From: Limnochordales bacterium
Lineage (GTDB): Bacteria; Bacillota; Limnochordia; Limnochordales; DUMU01
Direction: 5' to 3'
Length of the DNA stretch: 64,000 bases
Assembly: GCA_014896315.1 (NCBI GenBank)
Contig: JADBKP010000010.1
Coordinates: forward strand, 1 to 64,000
Shown here piece by piece: positions 25,132 through 31,773 of the stretch. The notes beneath the pieces are model-generated. The model saw only the letters and a program-made list of their open reading frames with translations. It ran no database searches and was not told where the DNA came from. Position numbers and translations under genes: made by a program. The stretch's first letter is position 1. The number at the start of each line of letters is the position of its first letter.

Positions 25132-26232
25132 TCAGTTCGCCTCCGGTACTAGCCAAAACGGCTGCGACCAGGCCATTTCTCCGGACTGACTCCTCACTTC
25201 AACGCGTACAAACCCTTCAGCACCTGAAGGCGCATATTGAGCGGAAAAACCAGCTACCTGTTCTACCGATGCTCCCGAGCCGTTAATGAACCGGATCTCC
25301 GCGGGCTCTTCGCTGTGGACGTGCACCATTATACGGTTCTCTTGCACGCCGAAATCTGCGCTGACCCCGGTTGAAGCGTAGAAACTCCCCCTCCGCAGTG
25401 CTGCTTTCAATGCTTCTTGCGATATGCCGTCGGTCTTAACAACGATCCAGCCGAGATTAAGGCGTTCGGGACTGTGGGAATCGTCCACTGCTATGGCCCA
25501 CACGGGCCGATTGGGACCCAGTCGTCTGATCAACTCATGCCAACGGCGCGTATCCTCGACTGGATCTGAATGAGGGTTATACACTTCTACCAATTGGTAA
25601 CCGGTGAGAGCCAGCATCCGAGGTAGAGTCCACTGGCCTGTCTGAAGATTGCCTACCCAGCTCGGGTGGGCGAGAGCGACGATACCTCCCGCCGAGAGGG
25701 CGGTATCGATTCGCTTTTGCGCATTGCCACTTGTCTCGTGTGTTTCCACAAACAATCGCAGAATGTGACAGCCCAGGGGCCAAAAAGGCCAAGGTACAGT
25801 GTTCTCCTCTCCGGTAATTATCACAAACGTTGGATCGTCGAGCTCGTGGTGAACAGTTACCTTGTCATGATCCGTCAGTGCCACGTAAGTATATCCAGCG
25901 TCACGATAAGCTTGAAGTGCCTCTCTGACTGACCAATTACCATCTAACGATCGATCCGTATGCACGTGCAGTTGGGCCTTGTAATAAACGCCATGATAAG
26001 CATACGGATCGATAACATCAAACGACCTGAGTGGCTTCAGGTGCATTTCCGACGATACCGGTGGATATGCTTGCGGGTCAACTTCAGCTGGCTTTCGTAA
26101 TACCAGCAGTCCACAAACCACCAATATTAAGCTGAACACAAACACAACCGAACGTATACAGAACCGTGCCAATCGACTGCGCCTCTGAGACGATCTATTC
26201 CCACGTCGCAATATCCACCCTGGACGACCCAT
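25132..26232 (-). CDS. membrane-anchored PHP-domain phosphoesterase
   Basis: A 366-residue protein with an Arg-rich N-terminus and one transmembrane segment (about residues 24-46), then a PHP metal-dependent hydrolase domain. Metal-ligand motifs in order are QLHVHTDRS (H-x-H), VALTDHDKV (D-H), ITGEENTV (E), VALAHPSW (H) and IAVDDSHS (D-x-H). A C-terminal beta-rich part (about 290-366) resembles the accessory sheet seen in CehA/McbA-like PHP proteins. The active site would face outside. It lies between a small multidrug-resistance-type transporter and the GT39 gene in a cassette, so it may remove a phosphate or phosphodiester from a surface glycan or lipid-linked intermediate; this is inference. 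Confidence 0.85.
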   Translation of the reverse strand: MGRPGWILRRGNRSSQRRSRLARFCIRSVVFVFSLILVVCGLLVLRKPAEVDPQAYPPVSSEMHLKPLRSFDVIDPYAYHGVYYKAQLHVHTDRSLDGNWSVREALQAYRDAGYTYVALTDHDKVTVHHELDDPTFVIITGEENTVPWPFWPLGCHILRLFVETHETSGNAQKRIDTALSAGGIVALAHPSWVGNLQTGQWTLPRMLALTGYQLVEVYNPHSDPVEDTRRWHELIRRLGPNRPVWAIAVDDSHSPERLNLGWIVVKTDGISQEALKAALRRGSFYASTGVSADFGVQENRIMVHVHSEEPAEIRFINGSGASVEQVAGFSAQYAPSGAEGFVRVEVRSQSGEMAWSQPFWLVPEAN

Positions 26233-26249
26233 CAAGTACCAAACCCTTC

Positions 26250-26606
26250 CTACGGTCTACCAATGAGGGCTACCCCGGCACAAATCAGCAGCACTCCAAG
26301 CACCTTTATCAGCGACAGGCTTTCCCTGAAAAAGAGCCAGGAAAGCAGTACCACTAACACATATCCTAGGCTCAACATTGGATAGGCAGTACTCAGCTCC
26401 ACCCTTGAAAGGACGACCAGCCACAGCACAGCGCTCACCGCATACAGGAGCAAGCCTGCGGCAACAAAGGGCTGAGTGAGCATGCTGATAATACACCCAG
26501 GACTGAGCTTGTCTACCGATCCGAAGACAGTTATTCCCTTCTTCAGGGACAACTGTCCGAAAGCTCCAAGAAGGATGGAGATCGCGATGGCAGTGCCTGG
26601 TCTCAT
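26250..26606 (-). CDS. small four-helix EamA/SMR transporter (ArnE-like)
   Basis: 118 residues forming four hydrophobic helices, the size of EmrE/ArnE-type small transporters and half an EamA transporter. It has a charged/Gly N-terminal helix (AIAISILLGAFGQLSLKKG), a central VELSTAYPMLSLGYVLVVLLSW, which is the conserved A-Y-P/G-Y signature, and FRESLSLIKVLGVLLICAGV at the end. The start overlaps the GT2 stop by four bases (ATGA), so the two are translationally coupled. By analogy with ArnE/ArnF it may flip a polyprenyl-phosphate sugar made by GT2. A drug efflux role is possible but less consistent with the context. Confidence 0.85.
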   Translation of the reverse strand: MRPGTAIAISILLGAFGQLSLKKGITVFGSVDKLSPGCIISMLTQPFVAAGLLLYAVSAVLWLVVLSRVELSTAYPMLSLGYVLVVLLSWLFFRESLSLIKVLGVLLICAGVALIGRP

Positions 26607-27544
26607 CGATGATTCTCTGCGAGTGCTGTCTCCGGCCTAGCGGCTCCGGTGGAGAGCCGGCAGTGACGCCAGCGGATGCGGATCAGGTCAGCGAACATTC
26701 TGGGCGGATCGGCCCAAACATTGACCGTGCTTTCTGGGGAATATGCCCAGCTAACCGGCACCTCCGCGATGCGATAGCCCAGCTTCTCTGCAATGGTAAG
26801 CGCTTCTATGTCGAAGGCAAACCCGGCAACAGTGAGACGTGTGAAAACCTCCTTCGCCGCTTCCCGTGTGAAACACTTAAAGCCGCATTGGGGATCCTTA
26901 ATCTCTCGCAGGGCGAGGAGACCAACTAACCCCCGAAAGGTTCGTCCCATCAAGCGCCGGGACCAGGGTTGGGGAACCTTTATCTCCGAGTAAGGGACAT
27001 AGCGCGAACCAATGGCAATGTCACACCCGGAGCGTAGGTACTGGAGCAGCTTATCAACTTCTGTAATTGGCGTGGAGAGGTCGGCGTCGGTAAAGAGCAC
27101 GTACTCGCCCCTAGCCAACCGCATACCCTCCGCAACCGAGTAGCCCTTGCCGCGGTTCACCTTCCGATCGATGATCTTGAGGCCTGAAATGCGACCTTCA
27201 AAAGAGCGTGCGATCTTCACAGTATCGTCCGTGCTGCCGTCGCTGACCACAATCACCTCACAAGGGAACGGCTGCTGCTCTATGTATGCGGCAATACTTT
27301 CCAGCGAGGGGCCCAACCGCCGGGACTCGTTGTATGCAGGTATAACAACTGAAAGGAACACTTCGCGTTCCCGGTCCAAAACGAGCACCTCCCCGGATTC
27401 TAAGCCGAATACCAAAGCCCAGCTGGCTACCAAGTGATTCTGCGTGAGAGGCGGTCTTTCCTGCCGTAGCCAGCGATTTACACGCGACACCAGGGAGCGG
27501 AAAGGATAGCGCAGCGGCAGGCTGTTCATACTGGGGTTAGACAC
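26603..27544 (-). CDS. GT2 polyprenyl-phosphate sugar synthase (ArnC/DPG synthase-like)
   Basis: A 313-residue family-2 glycosyltransferase similar to dolichyl-phosphate glucose synthases. GT-A signatures are SVVIPAYNESRRLG (nucleotide binding), VIVVSDGSTDDT, the DxD-type metal motif FTDADLSTP and the acceptor region DPQCGFKCFTREA; AFDIEALTIAEKLGYRIAEVPVSW is typical of the Alg5-like group. There are no C-terminal membrane helices. About 65 residues precede the domain and are not conserved; the true start may be an ATG at 27529 rather than the GTG at 27544. The gene begins only about 26 bases from the divergent yaaL-like gene, so its promoter probably overlaps that gene. First gene of the glycosylation cassette. 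Confidence 0.9.
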   Translation of the reverse strand: MSNPSMNSLPLRYPFRSLVSRVNRWLRQERPPLTQNHLVASWALVFGLESGEVLVLDREREVFLSVVIPAYNESRRLGPSLESIAAYIEQQPFPCEVIVVSDGSTDDTVKIARSFEGRISGLKIIDRKVNRGKGYSVAEGMRLARGEYVLFTDADLSTPITEVDKLLQYLRSGCDIAIGSRYVPYSEIKVPQPWSRRLMGRTFRGLVGLLALREIKDPQCGFKCFTREAAKEVFTRLTVAGFAFDIEALTIAEKLGYRIAEVPVSWAYSPESTVNVWADPPRMFADLIRIRWRHCRLSTGAARPETALAENHR

Positions 27545-27570
27545 TACCAGCGAAGGGTGGAAACCCCAGG

Positions 27571-28050
27571 ATGAACGTGATGGTGAGAGTTGCCTCCCGC
27601 TGGCAACTTGTCCGGGAGAAGTTCCGACAGCTTGGGCCGGCGTTAGCCGTGGTGATCCGCACCACCGTTGAGACTCAATTCCAGGTTTGCCGGGAGCGGA
27701 AGCTTGCCGCCCGGCGGGAGGCGGTAGGCCACGATTTGCTGGAAGAGGTGAATCGAGCTCGTCGCGAATGGTTGCAGGCCCAGAACTACTTCGAGTGGGT
27801 TACCAGCCCTGAGGAGATTGAACATGCTGCCTTCTGGGTTAAGGAGGCGGAGCGTAAGTACATACTCCTGTGGGAACAGGCGCGTCGGTTGCAGGCAGCG
27901 GCTTGGAGTTGTGGAAAAAAGTGTAACAACAGGATTGCTGCCCCCCGTGACCGGTGGTATAATCACGCTGGTTTGTCGTACCCCGCTCCAACGGAGAGGT
28001 TGGAGCCGCTAGTCCAAGGGGAGGAGGTGAAGCCAGGTGCGCCCGTATGA
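27571..28050 (+). CDS. yaaL: YaaL-like DUF2508 protein
   Basis: A 159-residue reading frame whose middle (about 48-110: HDLLEEVNRARREWLQAQ, then an acidic PEEIEHAAFWVKEAERKY helix) matches the small coiled-coil DUF2508/YaaL family, which in Bacillus follows recR. YaaL is normally 70-90 residues. The N-terminal 45 residues are extra, and the last 45 run through the rpsF promoter (27935-27963) and leader and overlap the rpsF start by 14 bases, so the 3' end looks recruited. A weak ribosome site (GGGTGG...CCCCAGG) precedes the ATG. Function unknown. Its position supports the view that the glycosylation cassette was inserted between recR and yaaL. Confidence 0.65.
   Translation: MNVMVRVASRWQLVREKFRQLGPALAVVIRTTVETQFQVCRERKLAARREAVGHDLLEEVNRARREWLQAQNYFEWVTSPEEIEHAAFWVKEAERKYILLWEQARRLQAAAWSCGKKCNNRIAAPRDRWYNHAGLSYPAPTERLEPLVQGEEVKPGAPV
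27935..27963 (+). promoter_or_regulatory. sigma-A promoter of the rpsF-ssb-rpsR operon
   Basis: TTGCTG at 27935-27940 and a perfect TATAAT at 27958-27963 are separated by 17 bases. It lies inside the 3' part of the yaaL-like reading frame, about 70 bases before rpsF. Confidence 0.8.
27985..28036 (+). promoter_or_regulatory. structured rpsF leader, candidate S6:S18 autoregulatory element
   Basis: GCTCCAAC (27985-27992) and GTTGGAGC (27999-28006) form a perfect 8-bp stem with a 6-base GGAGAG loop, followed at once by CCGCTAGTCC and the GGGGAGGAGGTG ribosome site. Known rpsF leaders bind the S6:S18 heterodimer through a stem with an exposed CCG. A CCG (28006-28008) sits at the base of this stem. 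Assignment is by position and these features, not by a covariance model. Confidence 0.5.
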
Positions 28051-28588
28051 AGTGATGGTGATCTTTGACCCGAGCAAGGTCGATGGTGACGAAGCGGTGG
28101 CCAGGATGCTCGACCGGATCCAGGGAATTGTGACTGGTGACGGTGGGAAGGTAACCAACATCGACCGCTGGGGACGGCGCCGGCTGGCTTACGAGATCGG
28201 AGGGTCAACTGAGGGTTACTACGTGGTCATCCAGTTCGAGGCGGAGCCGAAGACTGCCGCTGAGCTCGGACGGATACTGCGTATCACCGATGGCGTTCTC
28301 CGGCACATGATTGTCCGGCCGTATCCGATCACCCGCAGGGCTCGGGTTGCGCAAGCAGCCCGTCGCCGGAACGCCGAGGCCGCCGAGGCCGCTAACCAGG
28401 GTGCCGGTCAGGCGACGCCGGCGGCGGAAAGTGGGCCCGAGCAGGCAGAGGCTGACGGTAAGGCCGGCAATGATGGCAATGCCGAGGTCGGCGAAGTGGC
28501 CGACACGGGCCAGGCAGACGCAGACAGCGCAGTGGATGGCGCGGAGGCGGCTCAGCCTGTGGCCGGCGAGGTGGCCGAGAGGGGTTGA
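28037..28588 (+). CDS. rpsF: 30S ribosomal protein S6 with a long acidic tail
   Basis: A 183-residue S6, which binds 16S rRNA in the platform with S18. The canonical fold covers about residues 1-100: MRPYEVMVIFDPSKVD, DRWGRRRLAYEIGGSTEGYY and LRITDGVLRHMIVRPYP are recognisable. The remaining 80 residues form an Ala/Glu/Asp/Gly-rich disordered tail that normal S6 proteins (about 95-110 residues) lack; in the E. coli protein a short C-terminal Glu tail is added by RimK, so an acidic tail here is encoded rather than added. The GTG start follows GGAGGAGGTG. First gene of rpsF-ssb-rpsR. Confidence 0.97.
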   Translation: MRPYEVMVIFDPSKVDGDEAVARMLDRIQGIVTGDGGKVTNIDRWGRRRLAYEIGGSTEGYYVVIQFEAEPKTAAELGRILRITDGVLRHMIVRPYPITRRARVAQAARRRNAEAAEAANQGAGQATPAAESGPEQAEADGKAGNDGNAEVGEVADTGQADADSAVDGAEAAQPVAGEVAERG

Positions 28589-28634
28589 GCCGGAGCTCAG
28601 TGTGAAGTTGAGCTGCTGATTGGGGGCGCGCAGC

Positions 28635-29135
28635 TTGTTCAACAAGGTGATTTTGATCGGGCGTCTTGTGGCCGACCCGCAGTTGCGCTATACGCAGACT
28701 GGCAAAGCAGTAACCAGTTTCCGGCTGGCCGTGGACCGGGGCTTTGCCAGCAGTGGGGGTGCGGGTCTTGCCGGGCAAGAGCGGGAGCGGCAGACGGATT
28801 TCTTCGACATTATCACCTGGAACAAGCTGGCTGAAACTTGCGCCAACTATCTGGGTAAAGGCCGGTTGGTGGCCGTGGAGGGAAGACTCCAGGTCCGGGA
28901 TTACGAAGGGCAGGACGGGCAGCGGCGGCGGGCGGTAGAGATCGTTGCCAGTGACGTCCGGTTCTTGGATTCCGGCCGTGGCCAGGGCGGTGGGGCGGCC
29001 CACGCCGATGACCAGGGCGGTGATGCACCTGGCTTTGGCCTGCCGGGTGATTTGGGGACCGGTTCTGGAGCCGGCCACCCGGGTGGCTTTCCTGGAGAAG
29101 AAGATGAGTATGACGGACCCGAAGTTCCATTTTGA
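28635..29135 (+). CDS. ssb: single-stranded DNA-binding protein
   Basis: A 166-residue SSB that coats ssDNA at forks and recruits partners. The OB-fold covers about 1-112 (NKVILIGRLVADPQLRYTQ at the start, FFDIITWNKLAETCANYLGKG in the core, VEGRLQVRDYEGQDGQRRR). An insertion of about 13 Gly/Ala-rich residues lies in the L12 loop (SSGGAGLAGQE). The Gly-rich linker ends in the partner-binding acidic tip DEYDGPEVPF, close to the conserved DDDIPF-type ending. The TTG at 28635 is chosen because GGGGGCG lies 6 bases upstream and homology starts with FNKV. Middle gene of rpsF-ssb-rpsR. Confidence 0.96.
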   Translation: MFNKVILIGRLVADPQLRYTQTGKAVTSFRLAVDRGFASSGGAGLAGQERERQTDFFDIITWNKLAETCANYLGKGRLVAVEGRLQVRDYEGQDGQRRRAVEIVASDVRFLDSGRGQGGGAAHADDQGGDAPGFGLPGDLGTGSGAGHPGGFPGEEDEYDGPEVPF

Positions 29136-29151
29136 TGGCAGGTGAAGGCTC

Positions 29152-29382
29152 ATGGCAAAGGACCGCAAGGGGCGCAAGCGCCGCAAGGTATGTGCCTTCT
29201 GCCAGGACTGGATCGACATGGTCGACTACAAGGATGTCAGCCGGTTGCGCCGATTCTTGAGCGAGCGCGGTAAGATTCTGCCCCGCAGGATCACCGGCAA
29301 CTGCGCCCGACATCAGCGCAGCCTGACGAGGGCTATCAAGCGGGCACGGGAGATGGCTCTGCTTCCTTACGTAGTTGACTGA
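29152..29382 (+). CDS. rpsR: 30S ribosomal protein S18
   Basis: A 76-residue S18, partner of S6 on the 30S platform. Recognisable: the basic N-terminus, [20 protein letters not shown], the helical [33 protein letters not shown] signature in its normal place, and a short C-terminal end. It carries the zinc-binding (C+) form, with Cys14, Cys17, Cys50 and His53 positioned as ligands, implying that zinc-free paralogues may exist elsewhere. The ATG has AGGTGAAGG upstream. It ends the operon and is followed by a strong terminator. Confidence 0.97.
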   Translation: MAKDRKGRKRRKVCAFCQDWIDMVDYKDVSRLRRFLSERGKILPRRITGNCARHQRSLTRAIKRAREMALLPYVVD

Positions 29383-29413
29383 GTCCACCAGGACCGGGTA
29401 GGAAGAGATCTGG

Positions 29414-29446
29414 GCAGTTGCAGATGCAAACTGCAACTGCTTTTTT
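29414..29446 (+). terminator. intrinsic terminator of rpsF-ssb-rpsR
   Basis: GCAGTTGCAG (29414-29423) and CTGCAACTGC (29431-29440) form a perfect 10-bp stem with a 7-base loop, followed by six Ts. Confidence 0.95.
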
Positions 29447-29778
29447 ATGCCCGTGCTCCTGCATTTGCTGGCATAACGTACCTGGCGCAATGTGCAACAG
29501 TCAGAGCAGTAAGCCCTGCACCGCCCGTACCGGGCCCGGGTTGCCTATCAGCTTGATACCGAGGTGACACAATTTACGCTGCTGTGCCGCTGCCGGGGTC
29601 TGTCGCCGGCGGTCTCCGCATTGCCCGGCCGCAGCCGCGGGCCGGGCTTTGAGCTCACCTGGGGCGGCAGGAATTGTCGGTACGTGCGTGCAGGGAAGTG
29701 GTATGCGTCCGCCGAAGCCTTGAAGACAGCATGCCGGATTGTTGGTGCCGGCCAATTCGCCGGGGAGGAGCGGAAGCC
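29447..29778. other. intergenic stretch with one doubtful small frame
   Basis: Between the rpsR terminator and the MazG-like gene, a GTG at 29564 opens a plus-strand frame that could give a small basic protein containing GFELTWGGRNCRYVRAGKWY, but it runs out of frame into the MazG-like gene, lacks a good ribosome site and matches nothing I recognise. I see no promoter. It may be a decayed gene. Confidence 0.3.
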
Positions 29779-30093
29779 ATGGACCAGGTCGGTATGGATT
29801 CGGACATTGCCCGGCAGGTCAAGGCGCTGGAATGGCTCAAGGCTGAGCTGGTAGCCGGGGTGGGCGATTTCTTCCGCAGCTTGCGAGCGGGGGGCGAACA
29901 GACGGCGGATGCCCTGGCGAACATCATTATGCTCGCATTGATTCTCTCCCGGCGGCTGGGGATTGATCCTGCCCAGCTTGATCGGAAGGTTGACTTGCGC
30001 CTGCGAGCTAACCTGGAGAAGAGACACGAGCTAGAAGCCTGGTTTGGTGACCTGAGTGCGATTCTCCAGTACAGAAACGGTTCTAAGAGGTGA
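29779..30093 (+). CDS. MazG-like family protein
   Basis: A 104-residue small helical protein of the MazG-like group (PF12643 type), seen in spore-forming Bacillota just before the yybS/DUF2232 gene. The helices are DIARQVKALEWLKAELVAGVGDFFRSL, ADALANIIMLALILSRRLG (with the Ala-Asn-Ile-Ile core typical of the family) and LDRKVDLRLRANLEKRHELEAWFGDL. The full MazG E-x-x-E...E-x-x-D metal set is not obvious, so nucleotide pyrophosphohydrolase activity should not be assumed. The ATG is preceded by GGGGAGGAGCGG. The next gene starts 8 bases after the stop. Confidence 0.8.
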   Translation: MDQVGMDSDIARQVKALEWLKAELVAGVGDFFRSLRAGGEQTADALANIIMLALILSRRLGIDPAQLDRKVDLRLRANLEKRHELEAWFGDLSAILQYRNGSKR

Positions 30094-30100
30094 AAGGCGC

Positions 30101-31294
30101 TTGGGCCGCAGGCCGGAATTGACTGTGGCGCTGCTTGCCGGGATCGGTCTGATCCTGATTGGCTTCACGGTCATGCCCCATCTACTTTTCCTGATCCCTG
30201 CCTGCGTGGCATTGGCCGGTGTAACTCTCGGCAGCCGCAGCGCCATATGGCTCACTATTTGTTTTTCGCTTCTGGCCGTGGGGTTGGCAGGAGAGACCGG
30301 GTGGCTCGTGCCCTTCCTGTGCCTGAGTGGATTCAGCCTAGCGAGGGGACTCAAGTCGCGCCGCGAACCGCTCGAGATCATTATCATCACCGGCGCTGTC
30401 ATGGCCGCCGGCGTCATTGCCTGGTTGGCCGTTGGGGTTCTCCTCTCCGGTGAATCGCTGCGAGAAGGCCTCGGCATCTGGCTGCAAGAGATGCGTGCCG
30501 AGCTTTTGTCTGATATTGCCGGACTGCCCCGGGACGAACAGGAGGCCGTGCTCCAGCGCTTCGATCTCTTCCTGCAACTGGTCTGGCCGGCGTCGGTCCT
30601 TCTTTCCATGCTCTTTGGCGCAGGCATCAACTACGTAGCCGCCCGCTGGGTTGTGCAACGGTTTGCCGCGGCGCACCTCGCTGATTGGCCGCCCTTCTCG
30701 CACTGGCGGCTGCCCTGGGGGTACTCCTGGGGTGTGATCGGCGGGCTGGGAGCGCTGCTCCTGTCTGAGGCCGCCGGGCCGCAGTTCGGTCCGGGGCTTG
30801 CTGCCATAGGGCTCAACCTGAGCATGGTCTCCTCCACGGTTTTCCTCGTACAGGGGCTGGCGGTCGTCTGGTACTGGCTGTCCCGGACAGGTATGGGTCG
30901 AGGCCTGCGGCTGGCCCTGGTTCTTTTCTCCTTGTTCACAGTCTTCCTGCCGCCCGTCATAACCCTTATTGGTGTCTTCGATTGCTGGTTTGACTGGCGT
31001 CGGCTGGAAAAGCGGGGTAAGGCGGATAAGGCCGGTAAGGCGGGTAGCGAGGGAGGCAAAGAGGGCGGTGAAGCCGGGGAGCAAGGCCGACCTCGGGTGA
31101 AAGTGGAGACGACAGACGAAGCGGCAGAGCCGGTAGAGCCGGTAGAGCCGCGAGGTCCGGGAGGGCCGGTAGGCACCAGTTGCGCGGGCAGTCCCGGCGG
31201 CAGGGAAAAGTCCGGGGGAGCGGGAGCGGCGAGTTCTGACGCTGCGGGAGCTGATGGCAGCGAGGACGCCGGGGAAGAGTCGCGTGGTCGTTGA
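30101..31294 (+). CDS. yybS: YybS family (DUF2232) membrane protein
   Basis: A 397-residue membrane protein with about eight hydrophobic segments in its first 300 residues and a long charged, low-complexity C-terminal tail (from about 305: Lys/Gly/Glu repeats, then Glu-Pro-Val and Ser/Gly/Ala stretches) that family members lack. It has the DUF2232 features of a paired N-terminal hairpin, a central amphipathic region ([22 protein letters not shown]) and ARWVVQRF. The TTG at 30101 is used because AGGTGAAAGG, overlapping the previous stop, is just upstream. In Bacillus the next gene is gdpP; here rplI follows 30 bases later and gdpP is absent. Function unknown. Confidence 0.85.
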   Translation: MGRRPELTVALLAGIGLILIGFTVMPHLLFLIPACVALAGVTLGSRSAIWLTICFSLLAVGLAGETGWLVPFLCLSGFSLARGLKSRREPLEIIIITGAVMAAGVIAWLAVGVLLSGESLREGLGIWLQEMRAELLSDIAGLPRDEQEAVLQRFDLFLQLVWPASVLLSMLFGAGINYVAARWVVQRFAAAHLADWPPFSHWRLPWGYSWGVIGGLGALLLSEAAGPQFGPGLAAIGLNLSMVSSTVFLVQGLAVVWYWLSRTGMGRGLRLALVLFSLFTVFLPPVITLIGVFDCWFDWRRLEKRGKADKAGKAGSEGGKEGGEAGEQGRPRVKVETTDEAAEPVEPVEPRGPGGPVGTSCAGSPGGREKSGGAGAASSDAAGADGSEDAGEESRGR

Positions 31295-31323
31295 GGTACG
31301 AGGCAGGAGAAGGAGGAGCGAAG

Positions 31324-31773
31324 ATGCAGGTGATCTTGACTCAAGACGTGAAGGGCCTCGGATCGAAGGGCGATACGGTCAAGGTAGCCGATGGATATGC
31401 CCGCAACTACCTGATCCCGCGCGGGCTAGCCATCGAGGCGACCAAGGCGAATCTCAAGCAACTTGCGGCACAGCAGGCAGAAAGAGCCCGCCAGCTCCAG
31501 CGCAAGGAGAAGGAGGCGGAGGAACTGGCCAGGCGCCTGGAAGCCACTACCGTTCGCATACCGGCGCGAGCCGGTGAGGGTGGCCGCCTCTTTGGGTCGG
31601 TTACCGCCGCGGATATAGCCGAGGCGCTGGCCAAGCTGGGAATCAAGGTAGACAAAAAACAGATCGAATTGGAGGGCCCCATCAAGCAGCTGGGTACCTA
31701 TACAGCGGTCGTGCGGACGCTGCCCGGTAAGACAGCCTCCCTGCGCATTGTGGTGGAGGAAGCTGGGGCATGA
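31324..31773 (+). CDS. rplI: 50S ribosomal protein L9
   Basis: A 149-residue L9 with the standard two-domain shape: N-terminal rRNA-binding domain ([36 protein letters not shown]), long connecting helix ([31 protein letters not shown]) and C-terminal domain ([21 protein letters not shown], then [23 protein letters not shown]). The ATG at 31324 has AGGAGCGAAG upstream. The stop overlaps the lonC start (ATGA), so ribosomal protein and protease are translationally coupled. Confidence 0.98.
   Translation: MQVILTQDVKGLGSKGDTVKVADGYARNYLIPRGLAIEATKANLKQLAAQQAERARQLQRKEKEAEELARRLEATTVRIPARAGEGGRLFGSVTAADIAEALAKLGIKVDKKQIELEGPIKQLGTYTAVVRTLPGKTASLRIVVEEAGA

Noticed and set aside
29481-29497. TGGCGCAATGTGC sequence resembling half of the palindrome at 11968 as a dispersed repeat family
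   Set aside because: Only two imperfect occurrences were noticed; not enough to call a repeat family from this window.
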